From Prevotella sp. HJM029 (GTDB taxonomy: Bacteria > Bacteroidota > Bacteroidia > Bacteroidales > Bacteroidaceae), in contig NZ_KK082668.1 of assembly GCF_000599605.1 (NCBI RefSeq), forward strand, positions 86,210-150,209: a stretch of 64,000 nt of DNA. The letters run 5' to 3'. Made by a program: the position numbers and the translations under genes. Under the pieces are notes generated by a model. The model searched no databases. It was given only the letters and a program-made list of their open reading frames with translations, and was not told the origin of the DNA. Positions 9,587-17,675 of the stretch are shown in pieces; the stretch's first letter is position 1; each line of letters starts with the position of its first letter.

Positions 9587-11206
9587 ATGAAACAAATGCA
9601 ACACATATTTTCTGTCGCTACCCATGATTTGAAGCGGGTAGGGATGGTCTTTTTGTTAGGATTGACCTGCTGTTTGGCGCTCCAAGCACAGCATTCTCGT
9701 CGCGATGATGATGCCGCTTTGCGCAAATTGCAGTTGGCAGAGATAGCTATTTACAATTTCTATGTCGACTCAGTGAACCAAAATAAGCTCGTAGAAGACG
9801 GCATTCGGGGGATGATAGAGAAGCTCGATCCACATTCATCTTATTCAACCGCGCAGGAAACCAAAGCGATGAACGAACCGCTTCAAGGCTCGTTTGAGGG
9901 TATTGGTGTGCAGTTTAATGTGGTGCAAGATACGCTTTTAGTCATCCAACCCGTTTCGAATGGACCTTCAGAGCGTGTGGGAATCTTAGCCGGTGACCGC
10001 ATTGTGATGGTGAATGACAGTGCTATTGCGGGTGTAAAAATGTCGAAAGAGGAGATTATGCGTCGTCTCCGTGGCCCCAAAGGATCGAAGGTTCGCTTAG
10101 GCATTGTGCGTCGTGGCATCAAAGGTGTGCTCACTTTTGTCGTGGTTCGCGATAAAATTCCCGTGAAAACCTTGGATGCTTACTACATGATTCGCCCCAC
10201 AATAGGCTACATTCGCATTGGTAGCTTCGGCTTAACCACTTACAAAGAGTTTATGGAAGCCGTAGCCGTTTTGAAGCAACAAGGCATGAACGACCTTATT
10301 CTTGACCTCGAAGAGAATGGCGGAGGCTATTTAAATGCGGCGGTAGACATTGCCAATGAGTTTCTTAAACGCAACGACCTCATCGTCTATACTTTAGGGA
10401 GAAGTGTGCCGAAACAGGAGTTCCGGGCCGATGGAAAAGGCCGTTTGCTCGCGGGAAAAGTAGTGGTTCTCATCAACGAATTTACGGCTTCGGCAGCCGA
10501 AATCGTTACAGGTGCATTGCAAGATCAAGACCGTGGCGAGGTTGTTGGGCGTCGTTCGTTTGGCAAAGGCTTGGTGCAACGGCCGATAGAGTTTCCTGAT
10601 GGCAGCATGATTCGTCTCACGATTGCCCATTATTACACGCCTTCTGGTCGCTGCATACAGAAACCTTATACGAAGGGTGATGCGCGGAGTTATGCGTTGG
10701 ACATTGAGAATCGTTTCGAACATGGCGAACTTTATAGCGCCGACAGCATTCATTTTGCCGACTCTTTAAAGTATAAAACGCTGCGAAAACAGCGTCTTGT
10801 CTATGGTGGTGGGGGCATTATGCCCGATTATTTCGTGCCACTTGATACTACACTTTATACGCCTTATCATCGACAATTGGCCGCTCGGAGCTATCTCATC
10901 AATGCCAATTTGAAATATGTAGATGCACATCGCAAGACATTGAAGCAGCAATATCCCGACTTTGCCACCTTCCTTGCACGCTATGAAGTGCCACAATCGT
11001 TGCTTGACGACATTCGAAAGACGGCCGAAAAAGACAAGGTTAAGCCCAAAGATGAGGCAGAATGGAAGAAAAGTCTGCCGCAACTGCGCCTTCAACTCAA
11101 GGCGCTTGTGGCACGAGACCTTTGGGATATGAGCCAATATTTCCAAGTGGTGAACGAGGCAAATCCTATTGTTCAAAAGGCCATTGTGCTGTTTCAGCAG
11201 CATTAG
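9587..11206 (+). CDS. S41 family C-terminal processing peptidase (CtpA-like)
   Basis: A 539-residue exported serine protease of the tail-specific protease family, which degrades or trims envelope proteins. It has an N-terminal hydrophobic signal (VGMVFLLGLTCCLALQA), a PDZ domain (about residues 90-170, with GIGVQF and GDRIVMVNDSAI), then the protease core. The catalytic serine is in TASAAEIVTGA (about residue 304) and the lysine in SFGKGLVQ (about residue 327). I placed the start at 9587, just before the signal peptide, although the frame is open back into the end of parE. Confidence 0.92.
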   Translation: MKQMQHIFSVATHDLKRVGMVFLLGLTCCLALQAQHSRRDDDAALRKLQLAEIAIYNFYVDSVNQNKLVEDGIRGMIEKLDPHSSYSTAQETKAMNEPLQGSFEGIGVQFNVVQDTLLVIQPVSNGPSERVGILAGDRIVMVNDSAIAGVKMSKEEIMRRLRGPKGSKVRLGIVRRGIKGVLTFVVVRDKIPVKTLDAYYMIRPTIGYIRIGSFGLTTYKEFMEAVAVLKQQGMNDLILDLEENGGGYLNAAVDIANEFLKRNDLIVYTLGRSVPKQEFRADGKGRLLAGKVVVLINEFTASAAEIVTGALQDQDRGEVVGRRSFGKGLVQRPIEFPDGSMIRLTIAHYYTPSGRCIQKPYTKGDARSYALDIENRFEHGELYSADSIHFADSLKYKTLRKQRLVYGGGGIMPDYFVPLDTTLYTPYHRQLAARSYLINANLKYVDAHRKTLKQQYPDFATFLARYEVPQSLLDDIRKTAEKDKVKPKDEAEWKKSLPQLRLQLKALVARDLWDMSQYFQVVNEANPIVQKAIVLFQQH

Positions 11207-11243
11207 GCCACTTAGTATAACACGCTGAATCGTATTATTCCAC

Positions 11244-12572
11244 ATGAGAAAAAGTTTTTTTCTAATTCTGATGGTAGGGGCTTTCATGGCTACCACCATC
11301 TTTTCCTGTCGGTCAAAGCAGCCCACACCGCAGAAAGTTTCGGATGCTATTGAAGATACAGCATCGTCGAAAGATGCCTATTTCCGCGCCATTACGAAGA
11401 TTGCTTATGCCAAATACCTCAAAGGTGAGACCAAATCGAGCCTGGAATATGCCTACATTGCGTTGGGAAGGTCTATCGAAGAGCAGTCTGAACACTATGA
11501 GGCCACGCTCTCATTCCTTATCGGAATCAACAAAGCCAACGTAGGAGATTATAACGGAGCGATGCCCTATTTTCGACGGACCATCAATATTTATAACGGC
11601 ATGAGCACGCCGAAAGACCCTTGGAATGGGCTTTATCAAAAGGTTTATACGTTGCTCAATACCATGCAAGCGATGCAAAATGCAGGCAAATATGACGATG
11701 CCATCCGCATGTTGCCCGATTTAAATCGTTCGCTTCGCTTATTGGCCGAGACGCCAGACACGTTGGGTTTGAAGGAGAGTGGCAATCATTCGTATGGTTT
11801 TATGCCCCGTTCGGCCTTTAAATTGGCAAAGTCGAGCGAGACAATGATTTTCGAAATGCAGCAACGTCAGCAAGAAGCCGAGCTGCGAACCCTACGCATT
11901 GCCCTCATCATGGGTGGCGTAATCTTTGTGTTGTTGTGCTTCATCGTGTTCCGCATCGTGCGCTATAACCGCATCATCACCCGCAAGAATGCTTCGGCTG
12001 TCGACACCATTAACCGCCTGTTGCAATATCGGGAAGCGTTGAAAAACGAGCGCCTTCAGAATGAATTGCTCAAAGAAGCTGTGGCCGAAGAAAAAGAAAA
12101 ACAAACAAAAACGGCAGCAGAAGCCCACGTTGAAGTTGCAAAAACCGATGTAGAGAGCGTGAAAACGGCTACCGATGAGGCGAAGGAAGATGCCGATCGT
12201 GCCCTCTTTTCGAAGCTCTCTGAAGTGATTATGCGCAAGAAGATGTTCTTGCAACCCAAACTTTCGCGCGAGGATGTCATCAACGAGGTGTATGTTCCGC
12301 ACAATAAATTTGCCCAACTTTTCACACGATTTTCGGGCATGTCGTTCACCAAATATATCAATGAACTGCGTTTAGAATATGCTGCCGAGCTGTTAAGAGA
12401 CCGTCCTGACTACACGATTGAGGCCATAGGCGAGGAGTGTGGCATGCCCATAGCGCAAACATTCTATCGTAATTTCTCCGATAAATTTGGAGTTACGCCC
12501 GCTGATTTTCGTCATTTATCTCACAAAAATGCACAAAAACAGCAGATAATGAATAATCGTGATAAGGAGTGA
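11244..12572 (+). CDS. Membrane-spanning AraC-family transcriptional regulator
   Basis: A 442-residue one-component regulator that appears to cross the inner membrane. It has an N-terminal signal or lipoprotein-like segment ending in IFSC (Cys at about 22), a helical TPR-like sensor region (about 40-200), one strong membrane helix (IALIMGGVIFVLLCFIVFRI, about 219-238), an acidic/basic coiled-coil (about 255-310), and a C-terminal AraC helix-turn-helix domain (about 325-430) with YINELRLEYAAELLRD and FYRNFSDKFGVTPADFR. The HTH should be cytoplasmic and the TPR-like part periplasmic. The sensor is short compared with other AraC/TPR regulators I know from Bacteroidetes. Targets are unknown; the closest candidate is the TonB receptor gene downstream, across the repeat region. 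Confidence 0.85.
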   Translation: MRKSFFLILMVGAFMATTIFSCRSKQPTPQKVSDAIEDTASSKDAYFRAITKIAYAKYLKGETKSSLEYAYIALGRSIEEQSEHYEATLSFLIGINKANVGDYNGAMPYFRRTINIYNGMSTPKDPWNGLYQKVYTLLNTMQAMQNAGKYDDAIRMLPDLNRSLRLLAETPDTLGLKESGNHSYGFMPRSAFKLAKSSETMIFEMQQRQQEAELRTLRIALIMGGVIFVLLCFIVFRIVRYNRIITRKNASAVDTINRLLQYREALKNERLQNELLKEAVAEEKEKQTKTAAEAHVEVAKTDVESVKTATDEAKEDADRALFSKLSEVIMRKKMFLQPKLSREDVINEVYVPHNKFAQLFTRFSGMSFTKYINELRLEYAAELLRDRPDYTIEAIGEECGMPIAQTFYRNFSDKFGVTPADFRHLSHKNAQKQQIMNNRDKE

Positions 12573-12810
12573 AGGATTGTGATACGCTTTTTCATGTAAT
12601 CGCAATATCTTTGCATCGAAGGTTTAAGTTTTAGACTATTAAGTACTCAACTTTGTAAATCACATTAGCCCGTGAGGGTTTAAGTTATTTCATTTTTCGC
12701 ATTCAAAATTTGTATTTAGAGAGTTATGATGTGTAAGTGTTCATTTTGTTGCATGATGGTCTTAGGACTATTTCCTTTGCGAAGGACAACGGAATGGACC
12801 ACATTGAAAG
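12573..12810. other. Non-coding stretch upstream of terminator-like hairpin
   Basis: No supported gene. A TATCTTTG box lies at 12606-12613 without a well-spaced -33 element, and the decamer GGTTTAAGTT occurs twice (near 12621 and 12679). Together with the hairpin at 12811 this could be a short transcribed RNA of about 230 bases, but that is only a possibility. Confidence 0.35.
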
Positions 12811-12844
12811 ATATGCTGCCTGCTGAAGGTAGCATATTTTTTTT
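12811..12844 (+). terminator. Terminator-like hairpin with eight T residues
   Basis: An 11-bp stem (12811-12821 with 12827-12837, one G-T pair), a five-base loop and a run of T to 12844. It sits 240 bases after the AraC gene, so it ends either a long 3' region of that gene or an unannotated small RNA. Confidence 0.7.
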
Positions 12845-12866
12845 GTTTCGGGTGGGCAAAACCACC

Positions 12867-13280
12867 GAGAACGGCCACCGTTCTGTACTGTTTTTGGTAA
12901 AAATCATGGAATACGCCCACCGTTTTCCCTTGTTTTTGAGGAAAAAGGTCGAAAACGTAGGGCGGTTTCAGCTGTTTTTATGGAAAACAAAGGAAACCGC
13001 CCTACGGATGCTTCTGTTTTGATTGAAACCACCATAACACGGCCACCGTTCTCGTGTTTTTAGCAGAAAAAGGCCGAGATACGGGTGTTTCCCGCCTGTT
13101 TTTGAGAAAAATAGTCGAGAAACGGGTGCCGAACGCTTGTTTTTATCAAAAATGATTGGGATACGGGTGTATCTCATTTGTTTTTGAAAAAAATAGCCGA
13201 GAAACGGGTGTTTCTCGCTCGTTTTCATGAAAAATGGCTGAGATACGGGTGTGTTTCGCGTGCTTTTGGATAAAAACGCC
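12867..13280 (+). repeat. 41-bp tandem repeat array, ten units
   Basis: The last five units are exactly 41 bases each (starts 13076, 13117, 13158, 13199, 13240) and begin with GAGATACGGGTG, GAGAAACGGGTG or close variants. Earlier, more diverged units begin near 12867, 12908, 12951, 12992 and 13033 (41-43 bases). Every unit has a central T4-5, a 3-5 base variable spacer, then A4-5, so a small dyad is kept while its loop changes. Many units also have a first-half dyad, for example GAGAAAC-GGGT-GTTTCTC at 13199. The array ends 11 bases before the -7 box of the TonB receptor gene. It cannot encode a repeated peptide in one frame because 41 is not a multiple of three. Confidence 0.85.
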
Positions 13281-13298
13281 TGTTTTTTTGTAATTTTG
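13266..13298 (+). promoter_or_regulatory. TonB receptor gene promoter
   Basis: TAATTTTG at 13291-13298 matches the -7 box. A TTTTG ending at 13268 could serve as the -33 element, but the spacer is 22 bases, slightly long. It overlaps the last 41-bp repeat unit. Confidence 0.6.
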
Positions 13299-13314
13299 CG
13301 GGCGGTTTGAAATT

Positions 13315-15423
13315 ATGCAAACCACAAAAGAATTTATTATAATGTACAAGACAATTTTCAACACGTGCCCACGAATGGTGTTCAAACACTTCACCAACAA
13401 GGGCTATGCGCTGTTTGCTTGTCTTGGCAAAGAAGTGCTGATTGGCACACTGTCTGTGGCATCGCTCACCTATGCAAAGGCTGAGGGGATGAGCAATGAT
13501 AGTGCAGTCGTCGACACCATTGCCAAGAAAGCAATGAAGGAGTATAGTCTTGCGGGGGTCGAAGTGACCGCTTCGAAGGCACCGCTGATGCACAATCAGC
13601 AAGCGAGAATGGTAACTGTACTGACGCAGAAGGATGTTAATGCTGCGCCAGTGCAAAGTGTTAACGACCTATTGAAACACGTTGTCAGCGTGGATGTGCG
13701 GCAAAGAGGCCCCTTAGGTGCACAGGCTGACATCGGTATCCGGGGTGGAAACTGCGAGCAAACGGCGCTCCTTTTCAACGGCATACCCGTTGGAAATCCG
13801 CATACCGCCCACAATGCATTCGATTTTCCCATCGGAAAGCGCGAACTGACACGCATCGAAGTGCTCGAAGGTCCGGCAGGAAGTGTCTATGGCACCGCCT
13901 CGCTTTTGGGTGCCATTCATTTGGTATCGGTTCCTCCTTTGGCTTCAAGTGCCACGGTTTATGCGTCGGGAGGAAGCTTTGGTTATGGCGAAATGGGCGG
14001 CCGTGTGAACCTTGTTCGCGGACCGTGGAACCAGCAAGTCTCCGCTTCTTATGTGCGAAGCGATGGCTATCAGCGCAATAAGCAGGGCGGTCTCAACACC
14101 GATTATCGTGGCGTGAAGGCGCTCTATCAAGGCTATTACGACACCGATGCGCTGCTGTTGCAATGGCATGCCGGGCTGAGCAATCGTCGTTTTGGTTCGA
14201 GTACCAACTATAGTGCGAAGTATGATGACCAGTTTGAGCACACGTTAAACAGCTATACGGCGTTGCAGGCAGCTACGAAACGTGGCTTTTTGAAGCTGCG
14301 TTCGTCGGTCTATTGGAACCGCTTTTACGACCGTTTTGAGCTGTTTCGTGGACGCAGCGACCGCTATCCTTTCAACTATCATCGCACGAATGTTTTAGGT
14401 GCCAGCGTCAATTCCTATTTCGATACCGCGTTGGGTCGCACGGCTTTTGGAGCAGAATGGCAGCGCGAAATGTTGGTAAGCACCAACTTGGGCACACCTC
14501 TTTCGGCTCCGAAACCCATTCATGGTGTGACGGGAGCCACCTATAAGATGGGTTGTTTCCGCACGAATGTGCAGCTTTTTGCCGAGCACAATCTCACCAT
14601 TGACCGCTTTTCGGCCTCGTTAGGTCTCGTGGGTGTGAAAAATAGCCATGCCGATATGGGGTTGCGTTTCTATCCCAATGTCAACCTTTCTTATCGTCTT
14701 GGCCAGGCTTGGCAGCTCTATTCGAGCTTCAATTCGTCGCTCAGAATGCCTTCAATCACCGAGCTGTTCTATTCGGTTGGCGGACATAAGGCCAACCCAA
14801 ATCTGCGCCCCGAGGAGCTGACGGCGTGGGAATTGGGTGCGAAATACGAGGCGAATGGGGTGGCTGCGCGTGCCCATCTGTTCCACAATCGCTACACCCA
14901 TCTCATCGATTGGATTAACAGTGGCGAGACCGATGCATCGGGTTCGTTGCTCTGGCGGTCGGTGAATTTCGGCAAGATTAAAGCTCTTGGCGTTGAAACC
15001 CATGTGGCTTTCGACTTCAAACAGCTGCTTCCCGCACAACAGGTGTTGCAACAACTGCAGTTGGGTTATTGCTTTATCCAGCAAAATCAGCACGAGCCTA
15101 CGGGCATTCGCAGCCGCTATGCGTTGGAATATCTCAAGCAAAAGTTTGTGGCTGCTGCGCAGTTTCATGTCGTTTCGCTGCTGAATTTGCAGGTGAATTA
15201 TCGTTTCCAGCATCGCATGGGGCAATATTTGGATGCTTCAGGAGCGGCCCATCACTATGGTTCTTATGGCCTTTTAGATGCCAAATTCCTGTGGCAAGCA
15301 CCACGTTGGCAAGCTTATGTTGAGGGAAACAATCTGCTCAACCGGCATTATTTCGATGTGGGCAACGTGCCACAGCCCGGTTGTTGGGTGGTCGCTGGTG
15401 CCGCTTTCAACATTCAACTCTAA
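13315..15423 (+). CDS. TonB-dependent outer-membrane receptor (BtuB/siderophore-type)
   Basis: A 702-residue outer-membrane barrel with a plug domain that imports a scarce ligand using TonB energy. The long N-terminus with CLGKEVLIGTLSVASLTYA resembles the extended export signals of Bacteroidales cobalamin/iron receptors. The plug is visible in VEVTASKAP, SVNDLLKHVVSVDVRQRG and IEVLEGPAGSVYGTASLLG. The C-terminus is aromatic-rich and ends in a typical final beta strand (AAFNIQL). It is smaller than SusC proteins and has no partner SusD, so small ligands such as cobalamin or a siderophore are likelier than glycans. An alternative start is the ATG at 13342. A strong terminator follows. Confidence 0.88.
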   Translation: MQTTKEFIIMYKTIFNTCPRMVFKHFTNKGYALFACLGKEVLIGTLSVASLTYAKAEGMSNDSAVVDTIAKKAMKEYSLAGVEVTASKAPLMHNQQARMVTVLTQKDVNAAPVQSVNDLLKHVVSVDVRQRGPLGAQADIGIRGGNCEQTALLFNGIPVGNPHTAHNAFDFPIGKRELTRIEVLEGPAGSVYGTASLLGAIHLVSVPPLASSATVYASGGSFGYGEMGGRVNLVRGPWNQQVSASYVRSDGYQRNKQGGLNTDYRGVKALYQGYYDTDALLLQWHAGLSNRRFGSSTNYSAKYDDQFEHTLNSYTALQAATKRGFLKLRSSVYWNRFYDRFELFRGRSDRYPFNYHRTNVLGASVNSYFDTALGRTAFGAEWQREMLVSTNLGTPLSAPKPIHGVTGATYKMGCFRTNVQLFAEHNLTIDRFSASLGLVGVKNSHADMGLRFYPNVNLSYRLGQAWQLYSSFNSSLRMPSITELFYSVGGHKANPNLRPEELTAWELGAKYEANGVAARAHLFHNRYTHLIDWINSGETDASGSLLWRSVNFGKIKALGVETHVAFDFKQLLPAQQVLQQLQLGYCFIQQNQHEPTGIRSRYALEYLKQKFVAAAQFHVVSLLNLQVNYRFQHRMGQYLDASGAAHHYGSYGLLDAKFLWQAPRWQAYVEGNNLLNRHYFDVGNVPQPGCWVVAGAAFNIQL

Positions 15424-15435
15424 TGAAATGGTTAA

Positions 15436-15471
15436 GGCAAGCCCCGATATTTCGCGGGCTTGCCGCTTTTT
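15436..15471 (+). terminator. Intrinsic terminator of the TonB receptor gene
   Basis: GGCAAGCCC at 15436-15444 pairs with GGGCTTGCC at 15456-15464, followed by GCTTTTTA. Confidence 0.88.
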
Positions 15472-15492
15472 AGGGCTGCATTGTTGATGGTT

Positions 15493-15548
15493 TTTTCTAG
15501 TTTTCTAGGGTTCCTAGTTCCCCTAGGAGTCCTAGGGAGACTAGAAAA
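15493..15548 (+). repeat. 9-bp-phased CTAG palindrome forming a long hairpin
   Basis: Six CTAG tetramers start at 15497, 15505, 15514, 15523, 15532 and 15541, that is 8, 9, 9, 9 and 9 bases apart. The sequence folds as 15493-15500 with 15541-15548 (eight perfect pairs, TTTTCTAG/CTAGAAAA), a one-base bulge, and 15501-15517 with 15523-15539 (17 pairs) around a five-base loop. All five non-Watson-Crick pairs are G-U if the + strand is the RNA. It lies between two convergent genes, eight bases from the stop of the four-helix-bundle gene. Confidence 0.85.
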
Positions 15549-15556
15549 TCTATCAA

Positions 15557-16228
15557 CTACCCTCTTTCCTTCCTCATTCTTTCTATCTCGGCTTTCAGCC
15601 TTTCGTTTTCAGCTTTCAGCTGCTCGTTCTCCGTTTGCAGGCTTTTGAGCAAGGCATCTTGCTCTTTTCGGTAGCCTGTTCTGGCAGCATACATGCGTTC
15701 TTTGATGCCGCCTTGCTCCACAAACAACTTCTCTAATCGGGCAAGATAGCTGCAAAGCATCTTGTCGGTGATGTGGCAAAGCGTGATGAGGGTATTGCAA
15801 AATTCCTCAGCAGTCCATTTATCTGCATAAACCAAATAGTCGTGAGGCTTGTTGTGTTGCTTGCAAAAGGCGAGCATAGTGTTATAGCGCGGGTGCGTGT
15901 TTGTCCAGTGAAGAAGGTGGCGTGTGTGCAGATGATCTTCATAATCTTCGCGCAGTTCCTGCAGAGAGGCACGTGCTACGTTGAGCAGTTTCAGTTCCAT
16001 TTCACTGGATGTACTACCATCTTCAATGCCTTCCACGATGTTTTGTTTGCCCGATCGGGCTGCTTGCACCATCTGATCTACGGTGCGGTCGCCATATTTG
16101 GGCAGAAATCGACGGCAGAATACATAGGTGAGTTGATAGATGGCATCGGCCTTTTGATAGATAAACAATTCGGTGTAGGGCGTGTTTTGCCGCAACACTC
16201 CTTGTTGTGATTTTGCTTTTTGCTCCAT
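15557..16228 (-). CDS. Four-helix-bundle protein with suffix domain
   Basis: A 223-residue helical protein of the family related to S23/23S rRNA intervening-sequence proteins and to the Avd protein of diversity-generating retroelements. The first part has the family pattern (FIYQKADAIYQLTYVFCRRF, then QMVQAARSGKQNIVEGIEDG and ASLQELREDYEDHL). The C-terminal 40 residues form a leucine-heptad coiled coil (LQTENEQLKAENERLKAEIE). The molecular role is unknown; Avd relatives bind nucleic acid and form pentamers. It has its own promoter, and a CTAG hairpin sits directly beyond its stop. No reverse transcriptase or variable repeat is visible nearby, so this is not a complete retroelement. Confidence 0.8.
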   Translation of the reverse strand: MEQKAKSQQGVLRQNTPYTELFIYQKADAIYQLTYVFCRRFLPKYGDRTVDQMVQAARSGKQNIVEGIEDGSTSSEMELKLLNVARASLQELREDYEDHLHTRHLLHWTNTHPRYNTMLAFCKQHNKPHDYLVYADKWTAEEFCNTLITLCHITDKMLCSYLARLEKLFVEQGGIKERMYAARTGYRKEQDALLKSLQTENEQLKAENERLKAEIERMRKERG

Positions 16229-16335
16229 ATCGTTATGTTAAGGTTGTGCAGTCAGTCACTTTCTTGTGGAAACAGCATTAGCACCAGAGCCTTGTTTGTG
16301 GCGGACGATGGCGTGATGGCCTGTTACTTGGCTTA

Positions 16336-16366
16336 CAAATTTACGGTTTTTGTGGCGTGAAGACAA
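16336..16366 (-). promoter_or_regulatory. Promoter of the four-helix-bundle gene
   Basis: On the minus strand: TTG (16366-16364), a 20-base spacer, TAAATTTG (16343-16336). The predicted leader is about 100 bases. Confidence 0.75.
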
Positions 16367-16394
16367 GGAAACATGACAGAAATGGCACCAATGT

Positions 16395-16426
16395 TTTGTA
16401 GGAACAAGTGGAAATCGCTATATTTG
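16395..16426 (+). promoter_or_regulatory. Promoter of the SemiSWEET gene
   Basis: TTTG ending at 16398, a 20-base spacer, TATATTTG at 16419-16426. It is divergent from the four-helix-bundle promoter, the two -33 boxes being about 30 bases apart. The leader to the ATG would be about 124 bases, long for a small gene, and holds no further feature I can name. Confidence 0.75.
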
Positions 16427-16555
16427 CAGCGTACGATGGCTATGCGTTGGTGTGTTTTTTGTAGCTATGGAAGGTTGCATGTAGCCTGTAAATGCCGTTG
16501 GAAACAAGCTTGTAGAAGGAGATAAAATTCAAACATTTATTCAATATTCAAGATA

Positions 16556-16816
16556 ATGACAAAAGAAAAGTTTTTTGAAAAATTAGGTTGGATTGGTATG
16601 ATTACCTCCGTGTTGATGTATGTTTTCTACATTGCACAGATTCAAAACAACCTCTCAGGCCAAAAAGGCACGTTCATTCAGCCTCTTATGGCAGCCATCA
16701 ACTGTACACTTTGGGTGTGCTATGGTCTTTTTAAAGAGAAGCGCGATCTGCCTCTTGCCTTAGCCAATGCTCCAGGTATCATCTTTGGTTTAATCACCGC
16801 TTTCACCGCTTTGTAA
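16556..16816 (+). CDS. SemiSWEET family sugar transporter
   Basis: An 86-residue protein with three membrane helices, the half-size bacterial version of the SWEET sugar facilitators; it works as a dimer in the inner membrane. Family features are visible: the PQ-loop-like YIAQIQNNLSGQKG after helix 1, the NCTLWVCYGLFKEKRD segment at the end of helix 2, and the ANAPGIIFGL asparagine region in helix 3. Transport is passive. The substrate cannot be read from the sequence; sucrose or glucose are used by studied relatives. It is a single gene with a promoter upstream and a terminator downstream. Confidence 0.9.
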   Translation: MTKEKFFEKLGWIGMITSVLMYVFYIAQIQNNLSGQKGTFIQPLMAAINCTLWVCYGLFKEKRDLPLALANAPGIIFGLITAFTAL

Positions 16817-16841
16817 GCCTGTTGGGCTGCAATAAAACCCC

Positions 16842-16900
16842 AAAAAGAGCCTCCCTCTTGCACGCTTTCTTCGAAACGTGGATGAGGAAGGCTCTCTTTT
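16842..16900. terminator. Bidirectional terminator between convergent genes
   Basis: AGAGCCTCCCTC at 16846-16857 pairs with GAGGAAGGCTCT at 16884-16895 (one mismatch), with A residues on the left and CTTTT on the right, so it can act in both directions. Confidence 0.75.
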
Positions 16901-16906
16901 GATGCC

Positions 16907-17431
16907 TTAATCTTGTTTATGGAAGATTTTGTTCAAGCGATGTCTGAATTCAAGGAATGCTGACGAGAACTTGATTTGCACTGAAGTGGAATAGACTATC
17001 CCGTTCTTTTCTTCGCCTGTGTCGTAATAATAAACGGTTTCTTCCCCATTTTTAAACACGTGGACAGAGAAGATGGGCCAACATGTTTTGCCATGTGCAT
17101 AGGGCTTTGTCCATAGCGTGTCGGGTATTGTGCGCTCAACAAAGAGCCGACGAGCTAATTGTTTTATAATGGGTACATCGCTCGAGGTAATCCTTTTGAT
17201 GGGTTCCGAGAGCTTTGCATACTCTATTCTGTTGGTATCCCGCCAAAAGATTCCGTCCATTCTTGTGAGGGTGTCACTATGATTAATCACATAGCGTGTT
17301 TTTCCTAACATACCACTATATTCAACATAAATGGAGTCTGCATCAGCAATTCCACTCATTGCTTGACTTGAACAGCAACTATAAGTGAGTAGAATGGCTG
17401 TAATTGCTACAATGAAGGTGAATTTTCTCAT
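16907..17431 (-). CDS. Small hypothetical lipoprotein
   Basis: I do not recognise a family. About 174 residues with a basic N-terminus, a hydrophobic stretch and a lipobox-like LTYSC, so it is probably exported and lipid-anchored. The mature part contains YVEYSGMLGKTRYVINHSD, a WRDTNRIEY segment and an HVFKNGEETVYYYDTG strand pair, which suggests a small beta-rich domain. The ATG two codons earlier (17437) is an alternative start. No clear promoter and no operon partner. Confidence 0.6.
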   Translation of the reverse strand: MRKFTFIVAITAILLTYSCCSSQAMSGIADADSIYVEYSGMLGKTRYVINHSDTLTRMDGIFWRDTNRIEYAKLSEPIKRITSSDVPIIKQLARRLFVERTIPDTLWTKPYAHGKTCWPIFSVHVFKNGEETVYYYDTGEEKNGIVYSTSVQIKFSSAFLEFRHRLNKIFHKQD

Positions 17432-17675
17432 CAGCAAGCATGTTTTCTTAAGCGTTTGTCAATGGTATTCGTTGAAATACCATTGCCTAAATTACGTGGC
17501 GAAAGTTACGCAATAATATGGAAACAAGCAAGAACTTCGGTTATAATTTTGCGTTGGATTGGAAGAAATAACCCTGCGGTGTTGCGTTTGTCTGGGGGCA
17601 GTAGGATGATAAAAGGGTGGGGGAAATAATGTCATGGACTATTCCTGTTTGTGGGTTTGTAAGGTTGTGGTGGCA

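Noticed and set aside
12867-13280. CRISPR array
   Set aside because: Units are contiguous with no unique spacers, all positions are degenerate, and no cas genes are near.
12716-13400. Several open frames on both strands across the 41-bp array
   Set aside because: They arise because the repeat lacks stops in some frames; 41 is not a multiple of three, so the peptide does not repeat in one frame, and none has a promoter or recognisable domain.
15557-16228. Diversity-generating retroelement
   Set aside because: Only an Avd-like four-helix protein is present; no reverse transcriptase, template repeat or variable repeat was found in the window.
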